From assembly GCA_964537965.1 (NCBI GenBank), contig CAZIDB010000206.1, positions 1 through 8,424 of the forward strand: 8,424 nt of DNA, written 5' to 3'. The notes beneath the pieces were generated by a model. It was not told the origin of the DNA and ran no database searches. It saw only the letters and a program-made list of their open reading frames with translations. Shown here one piece after another: positions 1 through 5,841 of this stretch (the stretch's first letter is position 1; every line of letters begins with the position of its first letter). The position numbers were made by a program, and so were the translations under genes. This stretch comes from SURF-24 sp964537965. GTDB lineage: Bacteria; Bacteroidota; Ignavibacteria; Ignavibacteriales; SURF-24.

Positions 1-336
1 GACCTGAAAATCGCCAAATAATTTTTCTGATGGCGTTTCTCCGTGGGTTGCTGCACCATTTATAAAAAAATCACCCCCGTCCCATAAACCAATATTTTTA
101 GTTTCAAAGCCCAATTTAATGTTTGCCATTCCAAGATAAACTGAGCCGGTCTTTTTGCCGCCGCTCAGGTTGGATGCAAAATCTCCGATATAATTAATTG
201 AAGGCGTGAAAAAACTTGTCTGATGAAAGAAATTATTAGTTTTATCTGAATTGTTAGGGGTGGGTTGATCCTGAGAAAGGATGACTTGCTTTAAGAAAAG
301 CACAAGTATATTTAATCCTATGGTAAATTTTGTCAT
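1..336 (-). CDS. OprB-like carbohydrate porin, N-terminal part (cut by window edge)
   Basis: This is the first 112 codons of an outer-membrane porin; the rest lies beyond base 1. Translation from ATG at 334-336 gives a signal peptide (residues 1 to about 22, basic start, hydrophobic core, ending near L-S-Q). After a short Asn/Thr/Gln-rich linker come the opening beta-strands. Residues 58-95 contain LSGGKKTGSVYLGMANIKL and the segment GLWDGGDFFINGAATHGETP; the fragment ends in SEKLFGDFQV. An early G-x-x-YLG-x-x-N strand, a GLW-x-GG-x-FF-x-NG strand and a GDFQV ending are what I know from OprB-family carbohydrate-selective porins (PF04966). Members diffuse sugars or other small solutes across the outer membrane; the substrate cannot be read here. 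No Shine-Dalgarno sequence precedes the ATG. A candidate promoter lies at 368-402. Family assignment is fairly firm, substrate unknown. Confidence 0.78.
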   Translation of the reverse strand, partial: MTKFTIGLNILVLFLKQVILSQDQPTPNNSDKTNNFFHQTSFFTPSINYIGDFASNLSGGKKTGSVYLGMANIKLGFETKNIGLWDGGDFFINGAATHGETPSEKLFGDFQV

Positions 337-367
337 ATATTTTTACTGCTTTAGGTAAACTCGAAAG

Positions 368-402
368 TAAAAATATAAACATAATCATCCCACCACAATC
401 AC
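368..402 (-). promoter_or_regulatory. Candidate promoter of the porin gene (GTGATTG-N20-TATTTTTA)
   Basis: Reading the minus strand, GTGATTG (402-396) supplies a -33-like TTG. Exactly 20 nt later comes TATTTTTA (375-368), one mismatch from the Bacteroidetes -7 consensus TAnnTTTG. This would place transcription start roughly 25-30 nt before the porin ATG. The same arrangement recurs at 4530-4564 and 8219-8253. The sequence match is direct; promoter function is inferred. Confidence 0.45.
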
Positions 403-415
403 AACAAAAGGGGAA
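396..415 (-). repeat. 20-bp near-identical upstream block, copy 1
   Basis: On the plus strand this reads CAATCACAACAAAAGGGGAA. It matches 4558-4577 at 19 of 20 positions (G versus A at the sixteenth base). Both copies lie in spacers, in the same orientation, 60-75 bp upstream of a minus-strand start codon, and both include the GTGATTG heptamer of the candidate promoter. Similarity stops abruptly on both sides. Possible regulator binding site. Confidence 0.5.
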
Positions 416-506
416 ATAAACAGAAATGCCTCCCAAATAATAGTGACTAGTAAAAAGTGAGAGTAAAAAATACCCTATAAAGATCTCAAGTGTACTTCTG
501 TTAAGT

Positions 507-803
507 TTATATGAATGCCGTAGGATAGCTGGAACGAAATTTTTCGAAATACGCATGATTTTTTACTAAGTCGAATAAATCTGTAATATCTTCTCTGTTA
601 AGGTTTAACATTTGGTTATTATTATTTAAGAATACATTCTCCTTCATTAAACGGGAATATACTTCAAGCAGAAAATTAAAGAACAAATATTCATCCATGA
701 ATACTCTTCCCTTACCTGAGCAAACGCAAAAATTTCCGTCTTCAAGCTGCTTAATCTGTATTTTATTTTTTGATGCTACTGTTACGGTTCTTATTATTTC
801 CAT
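507..803 (-). CDS. Hypothetical 98-residue protein
   Basis: I do not recognise this protein. It starts at ATG 801-803 and ends at TAA 507-509. There is no signal peptide and no membrane segment, so it is probably cytoplasmic. Residues 1-37 alternate in a way that suggests short beta-strands, with a C-V-C pair at 26 and 28. Residues 38-57 form an aromatic, amphipathic helix (DEYLFFNFLLEVYSRL), followed by an Asn-rich turn (60-63) and a second acidic/aromatic helix (70-92). The balanced composition and lack of overlap with its neighbours argue for a real gene. It begins 49 bp after the methyltransferase stop on the same strand with no clear terminator or promoter between, so it may be the last gene of that operon. 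No Shine-Dalgarno sequence is visible. Function unknown. Confidence 0.6.
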   Translation of the reverse strand: MEIIRTVTVASKNKIQIKQLEDGNFCVCSGKGRVFMDEYLFFNFLLEVYSRLMKENVFLNNNNQMLNLNREDITDLFDLVKNHAYFEKFRSSYPTAFI

Positions 804-852
804 TTTACGGGCTAAGTTTTGAAAGGCATAATACTAAATGTTTACCATAATG

Positions 853-1701
853 TTAGTTGCTAATTTTACAGTGTATTACTTCTGAGCCTAATTTGTTTTT
901 TATGTAAGGGATTATCTTTGTTATTAAGCCCCATAATCCCCACTCTAAATCTTTAATATCGTAAAATGATATTGCCCGGACGAATTCTATCCCGGGATGC
1001 CAGAATTCAATATCGGTATAGTTTTTAACCGTCCAGTAAAAACGTGAGTTATAACCAAGGGCTTTTACTGTTGGATGAAGTTTGTTTTTCATCCACTTAC
1101 CAACAGCTTCAAAATAAAAATCTGCATCATTAAACTCTGCTGCAATTGCAATAAACAAATTCTTAATTTCTTCTTCTTTAAAATACATTAGTGTGCCTTC
1201 GGATATTATTAGTACATTACGGTCTGCGGGTGTTACCTGTTTAATCCAGGCAGGTTCTAAGATTGAACCTGCCATTAGTTTGTAACGACTGTTTTCCGAA
1301 AAGAACTGTTTCTTTAAAGTAATGGTTTCTTTTACGTCTACATCATACCATGTAACCTTGCCGTTATCAAGGCGCATAAAACGGGAATCCAGTCCGCAGC
1401 CGATATTAATAATTAAACCATAAGGATGTTTTATCATAAATTCTTTTACTGCTTCATCAAAAATTATAGTTCTTGCGGCAACACCGGTTATAGTCATCTG
1501 TAAGATTTTCCGGTTTACTTTGCTAAAAACACTTTCATCAAAATCAAGTTTGTTTAAGAAGTTACCCGCATAGTAATCTTCCATAACTCGGTTTATTCTT
1601 TCTGTATGTTTTGCTCTTGCCCATAAAGGAATAAATAGTGTAGCCGGAATATCCTTTAGTACGGCAGATTTAATTTCAGTTTGCTGCATTCTAAAACTCA
1701 T
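853..1701 (-). CDS. SAM-dependent O-methyltransferase, LCMT/TcmP family
   Basis: A 282-residue class I methyltransferase that would transfer a methyl group from S-adenosylmethionine to a carboxyl or hydroxyl oxygen in the cytoplasm. The family (leucine carboxyl methyltransferase, PF04072, including TcmP of polyketide pathways) is recognisable from several parts. R77 sits in the AART-x-x-x-D helix. The SAM-binding motif I is INIGCGLDSRF (98-108). WYDVDVKET (118-126) contains the acidic pair expected to hold the SAM ribose. The later SEGTLMYF (167-174) closes the core. The length is normal for the family. It starts 11 bp after the stop of the TonB-dependent receptor at 1713-4046, so the two are very likely co-transcribed. 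ATG 1699-1701 lacks a Shine-Dalgarno sequence; a second ATG at codon 5 is possible. No polyketide genes are nearby, so a role tied to the imported ligand is more likely than antibiotic synthesis. The substrate is unknown. Confidence 0.9.
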   Translation of the reverse strand: MSFRMQQTEIKSAVLKDIPATLFIPLWARAKHTERINRVMEDYYAGNFLNKLDFDESVFSKVNRKILQMTITGVAARTIIFDEAVKEFMIKHPYGLIINIGCGLDSRFMRLDNGKVTWYDVDVKETITLKKQFFSENSRYKLMAGSILEPAWIKQVTPADRNVLIISEGTLMYFKEEEIKNLFIAIAAEFNDADFYFEAVGKWMKNKLHPTVKALGYNSRFYWTVKNYTDIEFWHPGIEFVRAISFYDIKDLEWGLWGLITKIIPYIKNKLGSEVIHCKISN

Positions 1702-1712
1702 AATAATTTATT

Positions 1713-4046
1713 TTACAGGGACACATCTATATTAAAGAATAATGTTCTTGGCTGAGATGGTCCGTAAACATAACCCGGATCACGTGTTAATCCGTAATCA
1801 AGATCTTCCTGATAAGCATTTGTAATATTTTTAATTCCAACAGAAAAGGAACTTTCAGCATCCTTAAACAATTTTACTTTCTGCGTTAAAGATAAATCGA
1901 TCTCAACAAACTCGTCACTCTTGGTTAAAACTAAAAGCGGGTCTTCCTGGTAATCCACCACAACTTCATGAGGAATATACATGCTTCCGGTATATTTAAA
2001 GGAAACAAATGCATTTAGAGAAGAAGTTATTTCGCAGGAAGTTCTTAAGTAGCCGAAAACATCAGGCGTGCGGAAAAATTCTTTTGTATCATAATCAGCA
2101 ACATTGTCTTTGTACTTGTTCTCTTTAAATGTAAATCCGGTTCTTATTTCAAGAGGAGAAACTGGCTTAATGCCGAAATCTATTTCTAATCCTTTAACAT
2201 CTGCGCCGCTGCTATTAATTCTTTCCCAGTATTCAATTGTTCCATTTGCAGAAATAAATTCATCTGCGTAAGCATCTGTTAGTTTTGTGTAAAATCCGGT
2301 TAGGCCAATTAAAACGGGAATGTCTCCGACAAAATCCTGGAACTCTGCACCTAAAGAATAGGATGTGCTTCTTTCTTCTTTCAAACCATCCGAGTTTCTT
2401 ATAACGCGCTGTGTGCCTTCAAGGCCGCAGATGTGCAGATCTTCATCAAAAATCTGAGGAGCTTTAAACCCTGTTGTTAAACCGGCACGCAGGGTTAATG
2501 CATCAAACAATTTGTGTTTTATGTTAATGCGGGGACTAATAATCCACTTTTCAAGAGATGAATGGTCATCAAATCTAACTCCGGCAACAATCTGGGAGTT
2601 GTCCTTTTCGTCTAAAGAAATTTCGTCCTGAAGATAAATGCCAAGATTTTTAAAAGTTTCATCTACATAATAAGCTGCATTAGAAACGCTTTTATCAAGC
2701 AATTTATCATGATCATATTGAATACCGGCAGTAATTAATTGTGAGTATAAATTGTAATTCAGCTGAATGCCTGCCGTATGAAGAGGATTGTCTGAAAATC
2801 CATAATAATTAAGCGCTTCAAGCCGTGCTTCTGGCGTATCTTCAGATAATCCGCCATAATATGAATCCCTTTGTAAAAGGCTGAAAGCATAGTTTACTTT
2901 ATAATTAAAAACAGGACTTATATTATGAATCCATTTAATTTTTCCACCCCATTTAAAATGCCTAACCATTTCTGCTATTGCAGCTTCGTGAACAGGTTTA
3001 TCAAGTTCACTGCCGCCGCGCCTTTCTTCAAAAATTCTGTGGAAAGAAAGCTGGAGTTCTGAATTATCCATAGGTTTAATGAAGCCGTTAAAACCGATTG
3101 TTTCGTTTTTCAGAACTCCCAATTCAGTAATACCATCACCATTTCTATCATACGCGTTTCTGTTTCTTGCCGAGCCGTACACATAAAAGCCGGTATTATT
3201 ATTATCGCTTATAATTTCTGCTATTGCGCTTATCTTCTGGTCAAATGCTCCTTCTGCAGAGTTACCGGAATATGATATTTTTGCGCTGTTATAAGCCGGT
3301 CTACGGGTCATCATATTAATTGTTCCTGCAATAGCCCCACCTCCGTATAAAGAAGATCCCCCTCCCTTAACAACTTCAATTTGTTCAATCATTTCCTGCG
3401 GATAGTGTTCCAATCCATAAACACCTCCCAGTGAGCTTATAACAGGGTCGCCGTCAATTAATAACTGCGAGTATTTGCCATCAAAACCAAGAATTCTAAC
3501 CTGGGTAAAGTTACAGTTATTACAATCGTTCTCAACCATTACTCCGGTTTGTAAGCCAAGCGCCTGCGCAAGGTTACAAGCATTCTGTTGCTGTATAAGT
3601 TTTTTTGGTATTACTTCTGTTTTAACAGATGCGTTTTCATAAAGATGGAGAGAATTTGTACCCGTTATAACAACAGCTCCTGTTTCAATCATTGCCTGTT
3701 TTAATTCAAAAGCGAGATTCGAAATATCTATGTTATTGTTGGCTGCGTTTACTTTATACTCAAGTGGTTTATACCCAATCATTGTAATTTGGAGTTCAAA
3801 CTCAGAAGAAGGGACTTTGTTTATTGTGAATTGTCCCTCTACATTTGTTTGCGAACCAATGTTTGTGTTCTTTATTAGAATTGTTACTCCGGCAAGTGGT
3901 TCTTTTGTAGCCGCATCAATTATCTTTCCTGCTATAGAAAAGCCGGATTTAGGAGAGTCTGTTGTAGTTGCAAAAACAATATTCGATTTAAATAATAAGA
4001 GCATTACCATTAGCGAATAAGGTAATCTGCGTATTAAAGCTTTCAT
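1713..4046 (-). CDS. TonB-dependent outer-membrane receptor (CirA/BtuB-like, C-N-N-C plug motif)
   Basis: A complete 777-residue receptor that would import a ligand across the outer membrane using TonB energy. It has a signal peptide (1 to about 26, ending V-F-A), a carboxypeptidase-regulatory-like domain (about 36-115) and a TonB-box-like stretch AVVITGT (124-130). The plug (about 145-250) contains QVRILGFDG, LLIDGD and IEVVKGGGSSLYGGGAIAG. A 22-strand-type barrel follows, ending in FFNIDVSL. The plug has cysteines at 157, 175 and 178, the last two in ENDCNNCNFTQ. The early barrel has an acidic loop DRNGDGITELG (300-310), then EERRGGSELDKP. I know this combination from Bacteroidota receptors annotated as colicin I/cobalamin-like; the ligand is not settled by sequence. 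An AAGG ribosome site (4053-4056) supports the ATG. Upstream is the small gene at 4134-4484, downstream the methyltransferase, which suggests one uptake operon for a metal complex or cofactor. Confidence 0.93.
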   Translation of the reverse strand: MKALIRRLPYSLMVMLLLFKSNIVFATTTDSPKSGFSIAGKIIDAATKEPLAGVTILIKNTNIGSQTNVEGQFTINKVPSSEFELQITMIGYKPLEYKVNAANNNIDISNLAFELKQAMIETGAVVITGTNSLHLYENASVKTEVIPKKLIQQQNACNLAQALGLQTGVMVENDCNNCNFTQVRILGFDGKYSQLLIDGDPVISSLGGVYGLEHYPQEMIEQIEVVKGGGSSLYGGGAIAGTINMMTRRPAYNSAKISYSGNSAEGAFDQKISAIAEIISDNNNTGFYVYGSARNRNAYDRNGDGITELGVLKNETIGFNGFIKPMDNSELQLSFHRIFEERRGGSELDKPVHEAAIAEMVRHFKWGGKIKWIHNISPVFNYKVNYAFSLLQRDSYYGGLSEDTPEARLEALNYYGFSDNPLHTAGIQLNYNLYSQLITAGIQYDHDKLLDKSVSNAAYYVDETFKNLGIYLQDEISLDEKDNSQIVAGVRFDDHSSLEKWIISPRINIKHKLFDALTLRAGLTTGFKAPQIFDEDLHICGLEGTQRVIRNSDGLKEERSTSYSLGAEFQDFVGDIPVLIGLTGFYTKLTDAYADEFISANGTIEYWERINSSGADVKGLEIDFGIKPVSPLEIRTGFTFKENKYKDNVADYDTKEFFRTPDVFGYLRTSCEITSSLNAFVSFKYTGSMYIPHEVVVDYQEDPLLVLTKSDEFVEIDLSLTQKVKLFKDAESSFSVGIKNITNAYQEDLDYGLTRDPGYVYGPSQPRTLFFNIDVSL

Positions 4047-4052
4047 TTTTTA

Positions 4053-4056
4053 CCTT
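4053..4056 (-). promoter_or_regulatory. Ribosome binding site AAGG for the 1713-4046 receptor
   Basis: On the minus strand, TAAGGT is followed by a run of A and then ATG, placing AAGG 6 nt before the start codon. Few genes here have a recognisable Shine-Dalgarno sequence, so this supports the chosen start and fairly strong translation. Confidence 0.5.
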
Positions 4057-4085
4057 AGATTAATATTATGAAAATAATTCTGCGA

Positions 4086-4104
4086 TTGCCAAGTGATTTG
4101 GCAA
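4086..4104. repeat. Perfect inverted repeat TTGCCAA-N5-TTGGCAA before the receptor gene
   Basis: Two 7-bp arms (4086-4092 and 4098-4104) are exact reverse complements around GTGAT. It lies in the 87-bp spacer between the small gene and the receptor, 40 bp upstream of the receptor ATG. No run of T follows on either strand, so it is not a standard intrinsic terminator. It could be an operator for a dimeric regulator, or an mRNA stem-loop adjusting expression between the two genes. Confidence 0.45.
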
Positions 4105-4133
4105 AGCCATAAATAGAAAAAATCAGGTTGGTT

Positions 4134-4484
4134 TTATTTCACTGGGGGCGCTCTTAGGGAATTAACTCCTAAAATTAAAGAATTCGGTTTTATTGAATTG
4201 ATAGATGGAATAATAGCCTGGGGAATTTTTTTAAATGAAGAAAAAACCGGAGATTCGTCAGGGGTATAAAGCAAAGCAGCAAATGTTAGCAACTGACATA
4301 CAGAATCTTTATCCCAGAACGGATCTATTGTTTTTGATTGGGGTTCGGTTTCAAAGCATATATGAGATTTATCTGTGTAAAAGCGTATTACATCATAATG
4401 AAAAGATGCAAACACGAAAAAGAAAATATGATAAAGAAGAAATATCTTATAAAAGAGGGTAATATTTTTTTTAAATTTTATCAA
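4134..4484 (-). CDS. Small exported protein upstream of the TonB receptor, SLRAPPV C-terminus
   Basis: A 116-residue protein of unknown function. A basic N-terminus (KFKK) leads into a strongly hydrophobic segment (about 8-28) that could be a signal peptide or membrane anchor. The remainder contains H29, C43, C63 in DSVCQLLTFAALLY, and a C-terminal NSLRAPPV (108-115). Small proteins with one or two Cys/His motifs and a terminal R-A-P-P are familiar beside heavy-metal or iron TonB receptors (DUF2946-like style). I see that resemblance only in outline, and the usual C-x-x-C is reduced here to a single C63. No ATG is available: in frame, only TTG (4482-4484) or an ATT one codon earlier precedes the hydrophobic segment, and a stop lies at 4494-4496. 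A well-placed promoter at 4530-4564 supports the start. It is the likely first gene of the receptor-methyltransferase operon. Confidence 0.62.
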   Translation of the reverse strand: MIKFKKNITLFYKIFLLYHIFFFVFASFHYDVIRFYTDKSHICFETEPQSKTIDPFWDKDSVCQLLTFAALLYTPDESPVFSSFKKIPQAIIPSINSIKPNSLILGVNSLRAPPVK

Positions 4485-4529
4485 AATCTGTTGTTAATTG
4501 ATTTTATAATATTTTAAATACTTTTGAAT

Positions 4530-4564
4530 CAAAACTATTTAAAAGACAAGCAACATGCAATCAC
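4530..4564 (-). promoter_or_regulatory. Promoter of the small gene-receptor-methyltransferase operon (GTGATTG-N20-TAGTTTTG)
   Basis: On the minus strand, GTGATTG (4564-4558) is followed after exactly 20 nt by TAGTTTTG (4537-4530), a full match to the Bacteroidetes -7 consensus TAnnTTTG. The TTG and its spacing fit the -33 box. Transcription would start about 40 nt before the TTG start codon at 4484. A 6-1-6 palindrome (TTTTGA-T-TCAAAA, 4522-4534) overlaps the -7 element and could serve as an operator, although such palindromes also arise by chance in AT-rich DNA. Confidence 0.55.
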
Positions 4565-4577
4565 AACAAAAGAGGAA
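4558..4577 (-). repeat. 20-bp near-identical upstream block, copy 2
   Basis: On the plus strand this reads CAATCACAACAAAAGAGGAA, 19 of 20 identical to 396-415 and in the same orientation relative to the downstream gene. It overlaps the -33 side of the promoter at 4530-4564 and extends 13 bp further upstream, where an activator could bind. Confidence 0.5.
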
Positions 4578-4702
4578 TTTATTGAAGAGTTATCCATTAA
4601 TGTTGGGATGAAAAGAAATGTTTATAAATTTTTATGATTCTGAAAGCGAAAAACTATCATTTGCGGAAGCACACTTTTTTCAATTTGATTATTTGATTTG
4701 TT

Positions 4703-5839
4703 TCACCTGAGATTTAATCTATCCTTCTTTTTCCTTCCAAGCCATATAATAAACCCGGTAACCGGCAGACTTGAACAGATTAAGCTTGCACCGAATACGA
4801 GCACTTTGCCTGCAAAACCTAATATTGCCCCAACGTGTATATCGTAATTCATCCTGTGAAGTTTGTCTCCCATTCCTGCATCGGTATATTTTCCTGAGTG
4901 TGGGCCCTTGTTCGGAAGTTCATTAAGAGTGTACTGGTCGTAGTAGTAATAATCTACTTTATAATAAGTACCGGGACGATGGTTAACAAAAATATTAATT
5001 GGTGATGAAACAGTAAGCGGAAAACCAACATATATTCCTGCATAATCCGGAAGTGCATTATTATGTCTTGCCCATACTATGTCAACCAGATTTTTATTAT
5101 CGGTTAGCAGATAATTTTTAGTAGTGTCTGATGGCGGCTCGTAATAGTCATAGAAAGTTTCACCGCCGGATGTAACCCAGTAAAATGATTTTGTAAACCA
5201 TTCAAATCCCATTACTAATCCTGTAATGGAAAGAATTAATCCGATTAAAAAAATATAAAAGCCCAGCACGTTATGAAGATCGTAATTTTTTTTTCTCCAT
5301 CTTGCGCTAAATTTAATTGTGAATCTTTGTTTTACGGCTTTCCTTTTCCGGGGAAACCAAAGCACTAATCCGGATAAAAGCATTATAAAGAATACAAGCG
5401 TTGCGCTTGCAGCCACAGTCTTGCCGGTTTCTTCCGGAAGCCATAAGTAGTAATGTCCATGTAAAATAAAGTGGAAGAAACTATTTTCTACGTCAACAAT
5501 TTCAAGTAACTCACCTGTAAAAGGGTTTACGTGAGCTGTATAATAATATTCGGGCTCGGCACTATAGAAATAAATGATTGCGCTTTTATTCCTTTCCCTG
5601 TAAGTAATTCCGTTTGCAGGCCTGCCCGGCAATTCTTTTTGTGCAATTGCCTTCAATTGAGAAGGCGGAAGGAAATGTGTGCCTGATTGTGATTTAATAT
5701 GATTATATGAAAAAAGTATATCTTCAATCTCCAGTTGAAAAGCAAGAATGCAGCCGGTGATACTTAGAATAAATACAATTATTCCTGATGAGAACCCAAG
5801 CCAAAGATGAACTTTTCCTATTACTTTTTTTAATGTCAT
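4703..5839 (-). CDS. PepSY-associated transmembrane protein (PiuB/FpvG-like, putative siderophore reductase)
   Basis: A 378-residue inner-membrane protein of the PepSY-TM family. Four main membrane segments are visible: about 13-35, 141-162, 190-212 and 337-368. A long periplasmic part lies between the first and second and another between the third and fourth; the latter is Tyr-rich (294-303). Candidate haem- or metal-binding histidines near the membrane are H11, H123, H127 and H129 (HFILHGH), H189 (DLHN), H328 and H335. Basic clusters RKRKAVK (164-170) and RKKKDR (369-374) mark cytoplasmic ends. Relatives such as FpvG assist iron release from siderophores by reduction in the periplasm; others are annotated as iron-regulated membrane proteins. 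The ATG lies 2 bp after the receptor stop at 5842 and has no clear Shine-Dalgarno sequence, so translational coupling is likely. The family is firm; the reductase role is inferred from family and context. Confidence 0.88.
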   Translation of the reverse strand: MTLKKVIGKVHLWLGFSSGIIVFILSITGCILAFQLEIEDILFSYNHIKSQSGTHFLPPSQLKAIAQKELPGRPANGITYRERNKSAIIYFYSAEPEYYYTAHVNPFTGELLEIVDVENSFFHFILHGHYYLWLPEETGKTVAASATLVFFIMLLSGLVLWFPRKRKAVKQRFTIKFSARWRKKNYDLHNVLGFYIFLIGLILSITGLVMGFEWFTKSFYWVTSGGETFYDYYEPPSDTTKNYLLTDNKNLVDIVWARHNNALPDYAGIYVGFPLTVSSPINIFVNHRPGTYYKVDYYYYDQYTLNELPNKGPHSGKYTDAGMGDKLHRMNYDIHVGAILGFAGKVLVFGASLICSSLPVTGFIIWLGRKKKDRLNLR

Positions 5840-5841
5840 GC

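Larger units (their letters stand above)
4485..4702. other. 218-bp intergenic region between the two uptake operons
   Basis: This spacer holds the promoter and 20-bp block described for 4530-4577. Beyond that, 4578-4702 has no convincing minus-strand gene and no strong terminator hairpin after the PepSY gene. Two short plus-strand frames (4524-4643 and 4618-4710) look somewhat protein-like and would join by a one-base shift; they are discussed as a finding rather than called as a gene. Confidence 0.6.

Noticed and set aside
254..556. 100-codon minus-strand frame with a hydrophobic stretch and F-C-C-D-C-G-G motif
   Set aside because: It overlaps the porin start in another frame, covers the porin promoter and the 20-bp repeat, overlaps the end of the 507-803 gene, and its last part is clearly out-of-frame porin sequence. 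A relic of a small membrane protein cannot be fully excluded.
3730..4020. 96-codon plus-strand frame
   Set aside because: It lies antisense within the N-terminal domain of the receptor at 1713-4046, which is strongly supported.
4235..4462. 75-codon plus-strand frame
   Set aside because: It is antisense to the small exported protein; the minus-strand frame has a signal-like segment, a promoter and a family-like C-terminus, while this one has none.
4486..4578. Search for a classical Fur box in the promoter region
   Set aside because: Only general AT-richness was seen; no arrangement close to the 19-bp GATAATGATAATCATTATC consensus was found here or in 8179-8306.
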